A stretch of 64,000 nucleotides of DNA from Crossaster papposus. Lineage: Eukaryota; Echinodermata; Asteroidea; Velatida; Solasteridae. Under the pieces are notes generated by a model. The model was not told the origin of the DNA and made no database searches. It was given only the letters and a program-made list of their open reading frames with translations. Positions 1 through 10,676 of this stretch are shown here, in pieces. Both the position numbers and the translations under genes were made by a program. The DNA lies in NCBI GenBank assembly GCA_037893245.1, contig JBAIAA010000518.1, forward strand, positions 248,001 to 312,000. The letters run 5' to 3'. The stretch's first letter is position 1. Each line of letters opens with the position of its first letter.

Positions 1-1930
1 GCGCAGCCACGGTAAATTATCAGGGCCGCAATGTGTGACATTCTGCCAGTCTCGAACAGCGAATGAACCGTTCCGTCGCGGAATATAAGTCCAGGTGGGA
101 ACGCGTGGTAGATTCACGCTAAGGAATGCCGCGGTAAGTTTCCGCGTGGCCGCGGAAGAAAAAGTCCAATGGGAACACGGCTTTAGGCCCTATTTGACGA
201 TTTACCGTCAACTTACTTTTAAGGTGGTCCTTGTAGAAGCAGAAAATCAAAAAATCGGCAGGCAAATACAAATGAAATAGCAACGATTACTTGCAAGTCC
301 GTCTGTGCTCTAAATCGAAATGGCCCAGACCTCGCATATGAATCAAGTCTTATATATAATTCAGGGGGCTCTTTTGTTTTATAACGCCCGGCCCACCCAC
401 AGATTCTGTGTCTTGATTGGCCGAGAGCGAGTCACGTGGTATTTTTTAAAATTGTTGTTACTATCTTTCTGTGCACGGTCAAAAGTACTATACCATGTCA
501 AAGTACTATATCGATGGCGCAGTACTTGTAAGCCTTGTTCAAGGCCATCGTCGTTCATTACTTAGTTGATTTGCATATATAGTGGCCGCGTGGGGTCGCT
601 GTTCGCGATGTATTTTTTGCACTGTGCATGCTGATCTTTTAAACTGCAGCGAGCGGGTGGATTTCGGACAAAATAAACGACGATGGCTCATCATAATAAT
701 AAGCCTGGTTTTCAACAAACGATGACAACCGGTAAACAAAATGTGGTTCCTCTTATTGTTACTTCATTGCATTTGATCTGTGATTGGTTAAGGGATCAAC
801 TCAAGGCCATCCTCAAACGGACGCGTGATCGGGCCGGATGGCTGGGCCATGCGTGCGTGTGCGCCGTATAATAACACTGCATTGCATGTAGTTTGGTGAG
901 GCACCCCAAAAAATTGTTTGCCGGTGTGAAAGGTAATTCTGTCCCCCCCTGGTAAATGTGTTCCCCCGGACAGACTTACCAGGCCGTTACCCGGTAAATC
1001 AGCCCGGGAAATACATTTACCTAGGTATTTATGTCTCTCTCAAGGGAATGTTGTCCCCCTTCCACCAACGTTAAAGGATCCACGGTTGTAAATAAGCCGA
1101 AAATTGCTTGCTTCGACCAGATCACATTTTGCATGCCCAGGAAATAATTGTCGAATAAGCATTTTGAGAGCCATGCATTTGAAGGATTGTAAAAATACAG
1201 TGTACCACCTCGGTCCGGGAGTGTGAGCTTCTAATTCTGAGCATTTGGGATGAATCTGGCCCTGGAATTGGCACTACTTGGCTCTTGAGCGAGAGGGTAC
1301 TTTTTCAAAATGGACGCTCTGCAGATTGGGCTTCAGCGCTAGTTTTAGGGGTGTTCTCCTTTGGAGGGAAATATCACCCCAAAGTTATGAGATGACCCCA
1401 CACAAATTGAAAAGAAAATGAAAGATGGTGAAATAAGCTTCATTTTGGTGTATAGTTTAGTCACCTTGGAGAGTTGCGAGTCTACGGCGTACGTTAGAGG
1501 GCGCCCCGCATCGCAAGGGTCGTCTTGCAAACAAGACTATGCGTACCCGTACGTACCACCAGGTCGAGAATGATTATGAATTTCACACAAACTCAGTTCC
1601 TTTGGATTGCCAGATAAAACAACGGCCAAGTGTATGCCAAAACCTTTTTTGTAGGACAGTACATGTATTACTTTTGACAGATGTAATATTACCTTGATGC
1701 TACTATCTCCACCCACGATTGGTCAGAAACTGATGCCACTATTATTTGTTTTGATAAGGACTCAATATGCTAAGTTTTAAATGTTTTTGTGATTGTCTGG
1801 TACAACTCAAATGTTATAAACATGTTCGTGGTGTTCTATTTTTTGTTATACATTGCCTCAAATGTTTACAACTATACATTTGTTAGCCACTGCACGCACA
1901 TCTATTTTACTAAATATGTACTGTAGACTA
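1..1930. other. Intergenic sequence, no gene seen
   Basis: Open frames are short and none shows a recognisable domain or a splice-supported chain. I see no RNA gene. The stretch lies upstream of the duplicated block and I found no paralogous match to it elsewhere in the window. Confidence 0.5.
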
Positions 1931-2226
1931 TCATAAATTCTTCCAAATAGGCACTTTGGGAGACAAATTAGCGATAGTTTTGATTCACTTGGGAGACAGT
2001 GGCACTTAGGGAGACATTTCAGTGTCTTCCTAAGTGTCTAGCTACCCCACAAAACGATATTTGGGAGTTATTTTTGCTCGGAGAAGACAGATTTGGGTCT
2101 AAATAGCATAAATATGAAATTTCGTGGAAAAAGCTCCAGGTAAAAACGGGTTAGGTTACAATAAAGATTGTGCACGACTCTATGGGATTGTCTCCCAAAG
2201 TGCCCATTTGGAGGTATTATTTATGA
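1931..2226. mobile_element. MITE-like element with ~35-bp terminal inverted repeats
   Basis: The left end (TCATAAAT... then GGCACTTTGGGAGACAA at about 1950) is mirrored at the right end (TTGTCTCCCAAAGTGCC then ...ATTTATGA). The ends are imperfect inverted repeats around about 225 bp with no coding capacity. A non-autonomous DNA transposon is the simplest reading; superfamily not assigned. Confidence 0.65.
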
Positions 2227-3045
2227 CATGAAATTATGAATGCAAAGTATAGCTGATTCTTGTCATAAAATCTTGTTAAAATATCATTTGGCAACTCGAG
2301 GTGACTTTTATAAGAAATATTGTACATATTCTTCAAAGACAGCTGTTGGAATTCTTGCCTTTCAGTTTTAATACAAATGATGATCTGGCAAATGAACAAT
2401 TCCAACTAGAATAGTATACACCTGTCATCACAATATGAGAGTAAAGTCGGAAATATTGAAAATTAAGATATTGGTATTTTCAAATTCTTCAGAAAGAGAG
2501 CTTTCCAATAATACATAACACTTTGGGGTTTTGCGATAAATACTGTTTACAGCGCTCTTAAAAGTCATGGGTTTCACAAAACGCTTTTGTGAGAAAACTT
2601 ACTTTAAACATCTTAAACAAAAACACGCAAAAGATTACAAACAGGACAAGTAAGGTTCGGTTGAGCATTGCAACGGCTATGTTCTAATCATTATTTCTTG
2701 TTGAAATTGTCCACACCTACAAACTATTGTATAAATAACAAAATATTAAAATTTCGAAAACGTGGGATACTTATGAGGACCAGATTTGCATATTTACTTA
2801 CCGTGTTAATTAGACCACAAATGGACTTTAATCCAAACACTAACTACGCAAAATCGCGTAATTTAAGAGGTTTTCGACCATCTGATCTCACCAAAAAAAT
2901 GAGAATATGTAGAGGACTTGGGCTTTCCAAATTACGCAAAATATTAAAGTTGACCACCCCTTCATATTTTGACTTTGGATAGCCATATCTCTGAATTACA
3001 TTGTGCGACTTTACTTCGGTCCAAAATATGACAGGAGTATCGTGA
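2227..3045. other. AT-rich intergenic sequence
   Basis: Nothing beyond short, unsupported open frames. Confidence 0.5.
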
Positions 3046-3361
3046 CCACTGACCTCTACACCTGGACGGATCATTGTCCATATTCTGCTGTGCTAACACT
3101 TGAAGTCGGCGCGAACTGGAAGTGCAACATGGCGGACCCGAGACGTCACTGCTGTGAGCCAATGAAATGTCCAGGTGTAGAGGTCAGTGGATTTACTCTG
3201 TACATTTTGTATTTATAAACATTACGTAATACGTATCGTACCAACACCTGGACATTTCATTGGCTCACAGAGTGACGTCGTGGGTCCGCCATGTTGCACT
3301 TCTCCGCATGCCGACTTCAAAATGAAACAATGATGATCTGTCCATGTATAGAGGTCAGTGA
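3046..3361. repeat. Nested foldback repeat
   Basis: A perfect 22-bp inverted pair bounds 3046-3190 (CCACTGACCTCTACACC on the left, its complement on the right). A further inverted copy of the inner arm (AATGAAATGTCCAGG, GGCGGACCC and flanks) lies at 3245-3361 and ends in another imperfect copy of the outer terminus. The whole can fold as two overlapping hairpins. There is no coding capacity; probably a MITE with a partial inverted duplicate. Confidence 0.65.
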
Positions 3362-3680
3362 TCGTGACCCGATCTAGACACCGCCATTGTTCATATTAAG
3401 ATGAGCCTGGCAAACCTCTTGAGGGCGCTGTAATAAGTCAAAAATGTTAAGTCTATTGCCTGTTTTGGGGGAACTATTTGCCACAAATTCACGGTGGCGC
3501 AAATCTCATACACTAGCCTATATTAGTTAACCCCACGTGACCGTCTTTCAGCCAACCAGAATACAGAACTAGCAAGAGGTGTGTTATAAAACAAAATGTT
3601 GGGGCATGTACGTTAGTTGATAGTTGCCATGCGATGTTTTGATAGTAATTGTAACTGCAATAATATATCATTTGTTTTGT
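3362..3680. other. Intergenic sequence
   Basis: No gene or repeat recognised. The duplicated upstream block begins at about 3680. Confidence 0.4.
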
Positions 3681-3786
3681 TTTGTTTTGCTTCACAATTT
3701 AACCAAACAAAACAATTTTCAGGTGAATTAGAGGATCATGTTTGCACCTTTTGAAAATAATTATAATTATGGTGCAAATTTGAGCC

Positions 3787-3983
3787 CTAAAAGAGGTGCA
3801 TATAGTTAAACCTATGAGGTGCACATTTGAACCTGAACATGGGGTGCAAACGTGCACCCCCTTTTCGGGGTGCAAAGTTGAACCCTAAAAAAGTTGCATA
3901 GTTAAACCTATAAGGTGCACATTTGAACCTGAACATGGGGTGCAAACTTGCACCCCCTTTTCGGGGTGCAAATATGAAGCTCG
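3787..3983. repeat. Two tandem ~96-bp units with GGTGCAA/TTGCACC hairpins
   Basis: Two direct units contain the foldback TTGCACCCC/GGGGTGCAA. The paralogous block upstream of gene C has a single unit (about 45269-45365), so one unit was gained here or lost there. Confidence 0.7.
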
Positions 3984-4851
3984 TGAACCAAAAAAGGTGC
4001 TCGTGGTGTAGCATAAGGTGGATATTTGACATTTATTTTTTAAGTGTGTTGTTTAGTGCGCAAAGTAAACAATAGGCCCTCACCGTAAACCACATTTCCA
4101 GGCACGGGCCTCACGAAGCTAGCCTTTTGTTGAAATCCACGGTGCGCTATTTTGTATACTATCATTTATTTTCTTTCCTATTTTTACGTTAAAGTGAAAA
4201 CAGCCAAACAAAAGATTTTCGCATGATAAATTGCAGAGTTTTAAGCCTCCGCTGGGTGACGTGTTTGTATACCTTCACGGCTCATGCAACCAAGGCCCAT
4301 TCCATTCACGCGCCAAATCTACCCATTGTGGACCATAACAACTGAACTAGCTTTGAACTTTGCTGTGTGCCGGAGGCGATGTCGATTTGTTTCTCTTCCC
4401 CTTACTATTCATCATAAGCAGCATGCAGCGTATCCAGGCGGTTTTTTGGGGGCAGGATAAAGGGTTGTTTTTTAGTTTTTTTTATTTCCGAGTAAAGAAA
4501 GTATGCCAGGGCAACTTATCTGTTAGAACATAATGTATAGTATTAGTAATTAATAGTCTTGCTCCAAGACTGTTTTTTTTCTTCTTCTTCTTCATTTGTT
4601 TCCAGGGCATGCCGTCCGTCTATGCAGTTCGATCAGCAATACGCCGAAAACGAGCCCATTGAGGGCGCCCTCGATTGTACACGCGATCTGTTCAGAACCC
4701 AGTCTTCTCGCAAAGCTCGAAAACTAGTATACCCAGCCAGACAAGGGACCGAGGGACTCCCCCCTATAGTCCCCCAAATCTATACACTCTCTAGAATATT
4801 GTTACCTAACGCACCCCTCCCTCCTAAAAACCTAAACATAATTCATGGGAA

Positions 4852-4910
4852 GGGGGGGGGGGGGGGGGGGGGGGGCGAGGGGGGGGGGGGGGGGGGGGGG
4901 GGCGGAGGGG
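4852..4910. repeat. Oligo-G tract
   Basis: Nearly uninterrupted guanines. The same locus in the C-side copy (53850-53907) is also G-rich. Length is likely variable and hard to sequence. Open frames that read it as poly-Gly are artefacts. Confidence 0.85.
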
Positions 4911-6756
4911 TGTTCTCTCTGTCCTAAATCTTCAAATGTCGAAAAGACCAGTAAATATAAACTATTGATGATGTTTATCGGAAAAGTAGTCATGGTTCCA
5001 GCTAGAAAATGTTCGCCTTGGACGTTTTAAAAAAAACACATTTTGTGCATACATGTTGTTCGCAATTTATAGGAAACACACAACGTACATGTATCGTACA
5101 TGTACATTGAATGAAAATGACAGACGTTTGCGTACATACCGGCCAGTTTCAGATGTAAACAACCGGGTTTTCCCCCGTCTTGTCTCGGGAACGGTAAGAC
5201 ATTAGGTTAGTTTGACGTATGCGCGTGGTCATTAGGGCTAATTGTCTGCTGTTGATAGACTCGACGATGCTCTTGCGTTTGCAGCTTAAAGTTGGGTATA
5301 TCTGCCAGCGACCGGCTCGCAAATCAAAATCGATGGCGTAGAGACTGGGAACCAGTCTATTGACGTGGTGATACAGCCGCGCAAGCGCACCATGTTGATT
5401 TGTTGTATAAGGTTCCACTGCACTTATTTATGTCCCATTGAAAACAGTGTAAAATCAACACAACCCATGGCCAAATAACATGCAAGCCGACATCACAGGG
5501 GTTTCTCAAACAAATTATCGTCTGATCCTTTGTCTTTCCATTTTTTTTAAATATTACCTCCGGAAGCCAATTACATGTTTAAATAAAGTCACACCCAAAC
5601 AAACTCGATCACCTCCCGAAAAGTGATACTTCCCAAACCTGTTTTCAGCCATTTTACAAAATGGCATCCCTCCACTTTCTCTGGCAAAAAAAATAGGACC
5701 CATTTTTCAAGCGTAATTTTATCAAGTTTGCCCTTAAATGAAAGGCCCAAACCCAGGGAGTTAACCCTCGGCTATATTTGTACAATCTCACTTCATTTTT
5801 TAAAGCCAAACCGTCTTTTTTTTTCAAAAGAAGTCGAGCTCGCGGAAAAATTCTCATTCCAAATAGTGCAGTGCACCCGACCGTAACCAACCGTCTGTAA
5901 TGGTATGCGGAAGTGAAGCTATACAAATCGCAACACAGCAGCCATGATTTTGTGATTTTGTGACTGTTTAGTTTTAATTAATTCCTTCTGCCTCCCTCGT
6001 GCACGCTAACTGAACAAAACAACCGGTTGACTTGTTTCTTCTGAATTAGGAATAATCGTCCAAATCAGATAGATTATAATCTATCTCTGATTTGAATGAA
6101 GTCAACCTACCGAGTCGGAAGGTAGAACCGAGGTGGAATTTACCCAGCCGTGAATGGACGAAAACTTAGTGTGAGAGAGACATAACACTACACTGGTAAA
6201 TATAATGTATACCAATATCAGCAGACATTTTTGATTTTAATTTATTTTGGAATTTTGCTCTTATAAAAGGAATTATAATTCAAAATTAGTCCAAGTAATT
6301 TGGACCAAAACATGATTTGGCAATAGTAGTAGTAGGCCCAAACATGCCAAATGTTAAAAGGCAATATTTTGATCCGATCTATGCCGTACATGTACAAATT
6401 GAAAGTGTATTTGTTTACAAACATGCGCATTCTTATACTTCACTCGTATAAACGTACATTCCATCTCAACCGAATTCGTATCCCATTTGTATGTTTCACA
6501 AGCACAATGAGTAAACCTGAGGCCCTATTTGAACACAAATTGTTTCGGCTCGATCAGGATCAAAGGTCAAAGTTTATTCACATTGACCTCGTGCCAATTT
6601 TCGTTTGCCCTCTCTGTCTTATTGGCATGAACTGTACGTAGTTTAGTTATGTACCGGTGTTGTAGGAAATGTTTAGTAAGCCGAGGCCACTGCTTTTACC
6701 CTCAAGGATAAGGCCAAGACAATCAAGCCTTGAAGGCCAAGACTCTCAAACCTTAA

Positions 6757-7015
6757 GGTACCAGTGTTGCGGTACTCGTACTAGGCTACTACTCTGTACT
6801 CGTACTCGATTATTACTCCTCGAGTACCGTTTTGGAGTACTCGTACTCGAATGCGAAAATTCATGTACTCGAACTGACGTACAAGTACTCGGGCAGTCAA
6901 TGTACATGTACTTGACATGTCAAAATTGCACTCGATCATCAAGGTACTCGTACTCGAATAGCAATACTCGATACCAAATCGTATATTTGTTCTCCAACAC
7001 CAACGTGTTGCTCAA
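6757..7015. repeat. GTACTCG-rich dispersed repeat
   Basis: Many GTACTCGTACTCG-like words in a degenerate palindromic stretch, repeated at 56875-57095 and partly at 9405-9440 and 9680-9765. No coding capacity. It behaves as a dispersed family, one copy of which is interrupted by the MITE at 9445-9680. Confidence 0.6.
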
Positions 7016-7035
7016 CAAAAGGTCATTCGACTAAC

Positions 7036-8675
7036 TAGAGCTCCTGCGTTTTAGACCGTCAATTACCGTTGTACGCAAGCCTAGCCAATCAGCACTTGCG
7101 AGTGTTCATGAGATGCTTGTGTCACATCCAAAGAACTGTCGGGACTGTATACGTACCTTAGCTTGTTGTTATTCGTAATAATTAAGGCCTGGCATACGAT
7201 CTACATGATTATTCTAATTATTAGGCCTAGTATATACACGTCCTCCTCCCGCTGGTGACTGACACACCAGATATGTACAATGGCGCTTACAATGACGCCC
7301 GGCCCGCTTCTATTGTTACAAGGTACAATGGGATATTATTGTACATTGCGGGACTTTCAATAGGGTATTTTCAACAGGCGGGTTGTAATTGTGAGGATCA
7401 GACCACTTTAAACGCAGGGAACACATAGGCCTGGTAAATACTTACACCAAGTATAGAGTATATAAACCAAGCTTCCAGAGGGGATGTTTGTCCCTGATGA
7501 TTATTCGTGCCGTCCACGCCAATTTTTTGTTTGTTTTTACATTCAGACGTACGAAAACGCAGATGCCTTAACTGGTGTATTCCATTTCCACCCCAGGGAG
7601 AGAAAAGGGGTATATTTATCAGAACTCATAATTAAACGTGCACCCATCCCCAAACATATTGTTAAATGGTGCAACATTGTCATGCTGAGTAACTTTGGAC
7701 CCTACATGCCAATATTGTTTTGTTGTTGATGGTTTTATTTGTATTTTGGAACATTTGGGGGGTTTATTCATGGAAATGATTAGGAAAGAGTTGGAAAAAT
7801 AACATCAAACTGGATTTTATGCGATATTTTATAAATGTTTTCCCCCAAACGATTTGAGCCAAAGTTGCCCCAACACTGAATTTCTTTCAATGAATATACA
7901 ACTTACAATACGCTTCTGGAAACTTATTCAACTCATTGTGTTCATAGAGGGCATCTTTTCAGGAAATTCGATCGTGTTTGAAGGATCAAATCGATATTTT
8001 AGCTTTATTCATAATAGTGTGGTGGCCATAGTTACCCCTAAATTCGACATTCAAAAAACCTTTTATTTGTAGTTCTCTTGTGTCCAATTTGTTTACGGTT
8101 AAAAATTATTTGTTGGCTCAAACCAAACTCTATTGTAAAACAACACGGAAAATGTAACATTATTGTTTAATATGCAGGAATATATTGTAAATTGTCTGAA
8201 AATATTGCCCAAGGTTTCCCCAATTTACTGTACAATGTTAACACACTGACATAATAACTTATAATTATTACTTGGATTACTGGCAACTAGCAGGCGTTCG
8301 TGTTCCCTGCATTTAAAATGGTTTGAACCTGACAACCCACGTGTAGAAAAATATCATTGAAATTCCCGTCATGTATCAAACTCTATCCCATTGTACCTTG
8401 TAACCATAGAAGCGAGGAGTCATTGCAAACGCCATTGTACACATCTGGCGTTTCAGTCAACAGCAAGAGAAGGGCGTGTATACTAATGTTAGAATAATCA
8501 TGTAGATCCTATACCAGGCCTTATATTATGAATAACAATAAGCTAAGGTACAGTACCGATAGTTCATTGGATGGAACGCAAGCACCGATGACCTCATGAA
8601 CACGCGCAAGTGCTGATTGGCTAGGCTTGCGTACAATGGTAATTGACGGTCTAAAACGCACGAACTCTACTTGGG
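7036..8675. mobile_element. Long inverted-repeat (foldback) element, copy 1
   Basis: About 390 bp at the left end (starting near GCGTTTTAGACCGTCAATTA) reappears inverted at 8285-8675, with matching internal landmarks: GCAGGGAAC, GGTACAATGGGAT, the GCCAATCAGCAC stretch and others. About 860 bp between the arms has no convincing coding region. A second copy lies at 57165-58495, so the element predates the A/C duplication. It resembles a foldback or long-TIR DNA transposon; no transposase is visible. Confidence 0.7.
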
Positions 8676-8866
8676 AGGTTGGAGCAAGGTACGAGGGGGC
8701 CTTTTCCAACCCCTGCTTCGGTCCGTATACGAGTCCATCCTGTAATTTGCAAACCTGCACGAATGGATCCAGCTATGCACCGAATCCAGAGTTTAGGAAA
8801 CGACCCTGCTAGGGCCGTTTTTTACAAACCACACCTTATGCTATAGTGGATCCATCACCATTGCTA

Positions 8867-10075
8867 AACTGCCTTTTCACAAATCCGACACGGAGACAAA
8901 TCTGAGCATTGGAAAACGGCCTAGAGTTCGAGGCTGCAGCGATAAAGCCAAACAAAAATAATAACATGTATAGCGTCACCGGCCGCCTCCTTTAAATTCT
9001 TTTGATGAACATTTTTTACATTTTATTATCTTTTTGAAAAACAAAAACAAAATTCAAAAAGATGTTAAGATCGTATTTTAAACTTGAGCATCACTGTGTA
9101 CATGCTGTGGAAGGCTAGGGTGTGACGTGTATGGTGCACACATGATCGACCCATATGAATTTGTATTTATGGTCGTGGGTGAGCCATGTTTTAATTTCAA
9201 ATAGGAAAGTAGGGTGCGGCATGTTCACTACATGACTCGCATTAAAAAGCCTTAAAAAAGCCTCCTCCTTCCTTTTTTTTTTAAAGGCATGACGCTAAAC
9301 ATGTTGTTTTTTGGCCTAATCGGGCCCAGATCACGGCCAGCTTCAGAACGATAGCGCAACGCGCGCATGACTTGTCGATGTCTACCCGGAAACTGTGCAA
9401 GCACTCGCGTACTCGGAAGCAAAAGTACTTGTACTCAGAGACCTGGGGCCAATTTCATAAAACATGTAAGCATAAACATTTTGCTTAGCATAAAAATTCT
9501 TCCTTGAGGAAAAAACAAGGTTACAAATCAAATCAGGTGATGTTTATAGTTTATGACTGATATTCAGCTGGTTTTAGCTTAGCATAAAAAAAAACATGGA
9601 GTTTGGGCTGGTAACCTGTTTTTACTGAGCAAAACTACTTTTGTGCTAAGCAAATTTGTGTGTTTTATGAATTTGGCTCCTGTACTTGTACTCAGTTGGC
9701 AAAGTAATCGGACTCGTACTCGGCAGTACTCGGTACTCGGGAAAAGTACTCGACAAAAACACTATGACAGGTACCCATCATTTACATCTGGGTGGAGAGA
9801 TCAGTAATGAGGGACAAAGTGCCTTGCCCATAGGGCACACGTCCCAGGTCGCTGTCCACGGTTCAACAGCATTGTATCCGCTCATGTTTATTTTGTAAAG
9901 TTGATAAGGTAAAAGGTGGTATTTTGTTATCAAAGTTGTTGCAAATGAAGTATTAATTAAGTTACGGTGAGGAATCGTGTACGTGGATATATACCTATAG
10001 CGTTGGCTGTCAATGAAATAGCTAGATCACAAATTACAATAAAACCAACAATTAAATCAACAATTATATCATGTA
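8867..10075. other. Segment present upstream of gene A but absent upstream of gene C
   Basis: Flanking sequence ...CACCATTGCT and ATACAAAATAGC is nearly contiguous at 58690 in the C-side copy, so this ~1.2 kb was inserted here or deleted there. It contains GTACTCG repeat fragments and the MITE at 9445-9680. No gene seen. Confidence 0.6.
9445..9680. mobile_element. MITE with GGGGCCAATTTCATAAAACA ends
   Basis: The left end GGGGCCAATTTCATAAAACA and the right end TGTTTTATGAATTTGGCTCC are imperfect inverted repeats. The 236-bp element contains repeated TTAGCATAAA words and interrupts a GTACTCG-type repeat. The element at 44071-44313 has a related terminus (GGGCCCAATTTC) and may be the same family. 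Confidence 0.65.
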
Positions 10076-10440
10076 TACAAAATAGCCCTTTTATCGGTCT
10101 CTCAAAAATGCAGTGTAGATCTAGAGAAAACCAGATGGTAGTGACAAATCATAGACATGGAGTTTTTTTTCTCCATGTCTATGGACAAATGTTGTTCACA
10201 TGCACGTGGTACACTACGAGCGGCCTTTTAGAGTTTGTTCGTAAAACATAATGTAACATGTAACGGCTATATACACTGAGCAAAGAAGGAAGTCACAGAG
10301 AATTTGGATGCTTGGTCAGTTTTACCGCACACTTTATAGATGGTACTGTCCTATTCTCCGCTAAGAAATGGCACATTATCTTAATTAATTCGTTCAGGCT
10401 CCTCGGTGTACTGCAGTACTTGGACCTGAATACTACCAAG
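10076..10440 (+). promoter_or_regulatory. Conserved proximal upstream region of gene A
   Basis: It is closely similar to 58695-59018 upstream of gene C, including the GAGCGGCCTTTTAGAG stretch and the last ~120 bp before the start codon. Gene B shows no match beyond about 8-10 bp before its ATG. A TATA-like CTATATAC at 10267 is not kept in the C copy, so I do not assign a core promoter. Some of this is probably 5' UTR. Confidence 0.4.
10150..10183. repeat. Perfect 13-bp hairpin with T8 loop
   Basis: CATAGACATGGAG and its exact complement flank eight thymines. The word GACAAAT occurs directly on both sides (10143-10149 and 10184-10190). The C-side copy lacks the hairpin and has one GACAAA, so this looks like a small insertion with a target-like duplication. 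Confidence 0.75.
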
Positions 10441-10676
10441 ATGCCGAAAAAGACCGTCCAGCAGTTGGATGCCTACGTAAAGGCAACAGCCGTCGTGTAC
10501 GACCACTCCAACACCAAACTCATCAACAGGAAGACTAAAGTCAAACCAAGCAAGAAACAGGCTTTCCTGTCTGTACTGCATTACAAGAAAACGACTTATG
10601 GTGATAGCTGTGCAGAGAAGCAACCATCGGAACAATGTGTTCAAAGACAATCGAGTGGCAAGCCTGAAAGTCGAAG
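10441..10676 (+). CDS. Gene A exon 1: basic N-terminal module of unknown function
   Basis: Encodes 78 residues starting MPKKTVQQLDAYVKATAVVY, rich in Lys, with conserved DHSNTK and KKQAFLSVL stretches. It ends in phase 2 at AAG|GTAAAA. The same module opens genes B and C, so it is under constraint, but I recognise no family. Confidence 0.75.

Larger units (their letters stand above)
3680..10440. repeat. Segmental duplication, upstream block of gene A
   Basis: This non-coding block is collinear with 45165-45899 plus 53763-59018 upstream of gene C. Matching landmarks include the Gly/Cys-rich palindromic repeat (about 3790-3980), the oligo-G tract, the GTACTCG-rich stretch, a large inverted-repeat element and the sequence next to exon 1. 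Differences are discrete insertions or deletions: about 400 bp (5020-5435) and about 1.2 kb (8867-10075) are present here only, while the C copy carries an LTR element, a 22-bp array and two foldback elements. It shows that genes A and C were duplicated together with their upstream DNA. Confidence 0.8.

Noticed and set aside
4559..5030. Glycine-rich protein frames
   Set aside because: They are translations of an oligo-G tract in a non-coding duplicated block, with no splice or domain support.
9686..10251. Short open frames upstream of gene A as extra N-terminal exons
   Set aside because: They are not conserved in frame in the gene C upstream copy and lie partly in the segment missing there.
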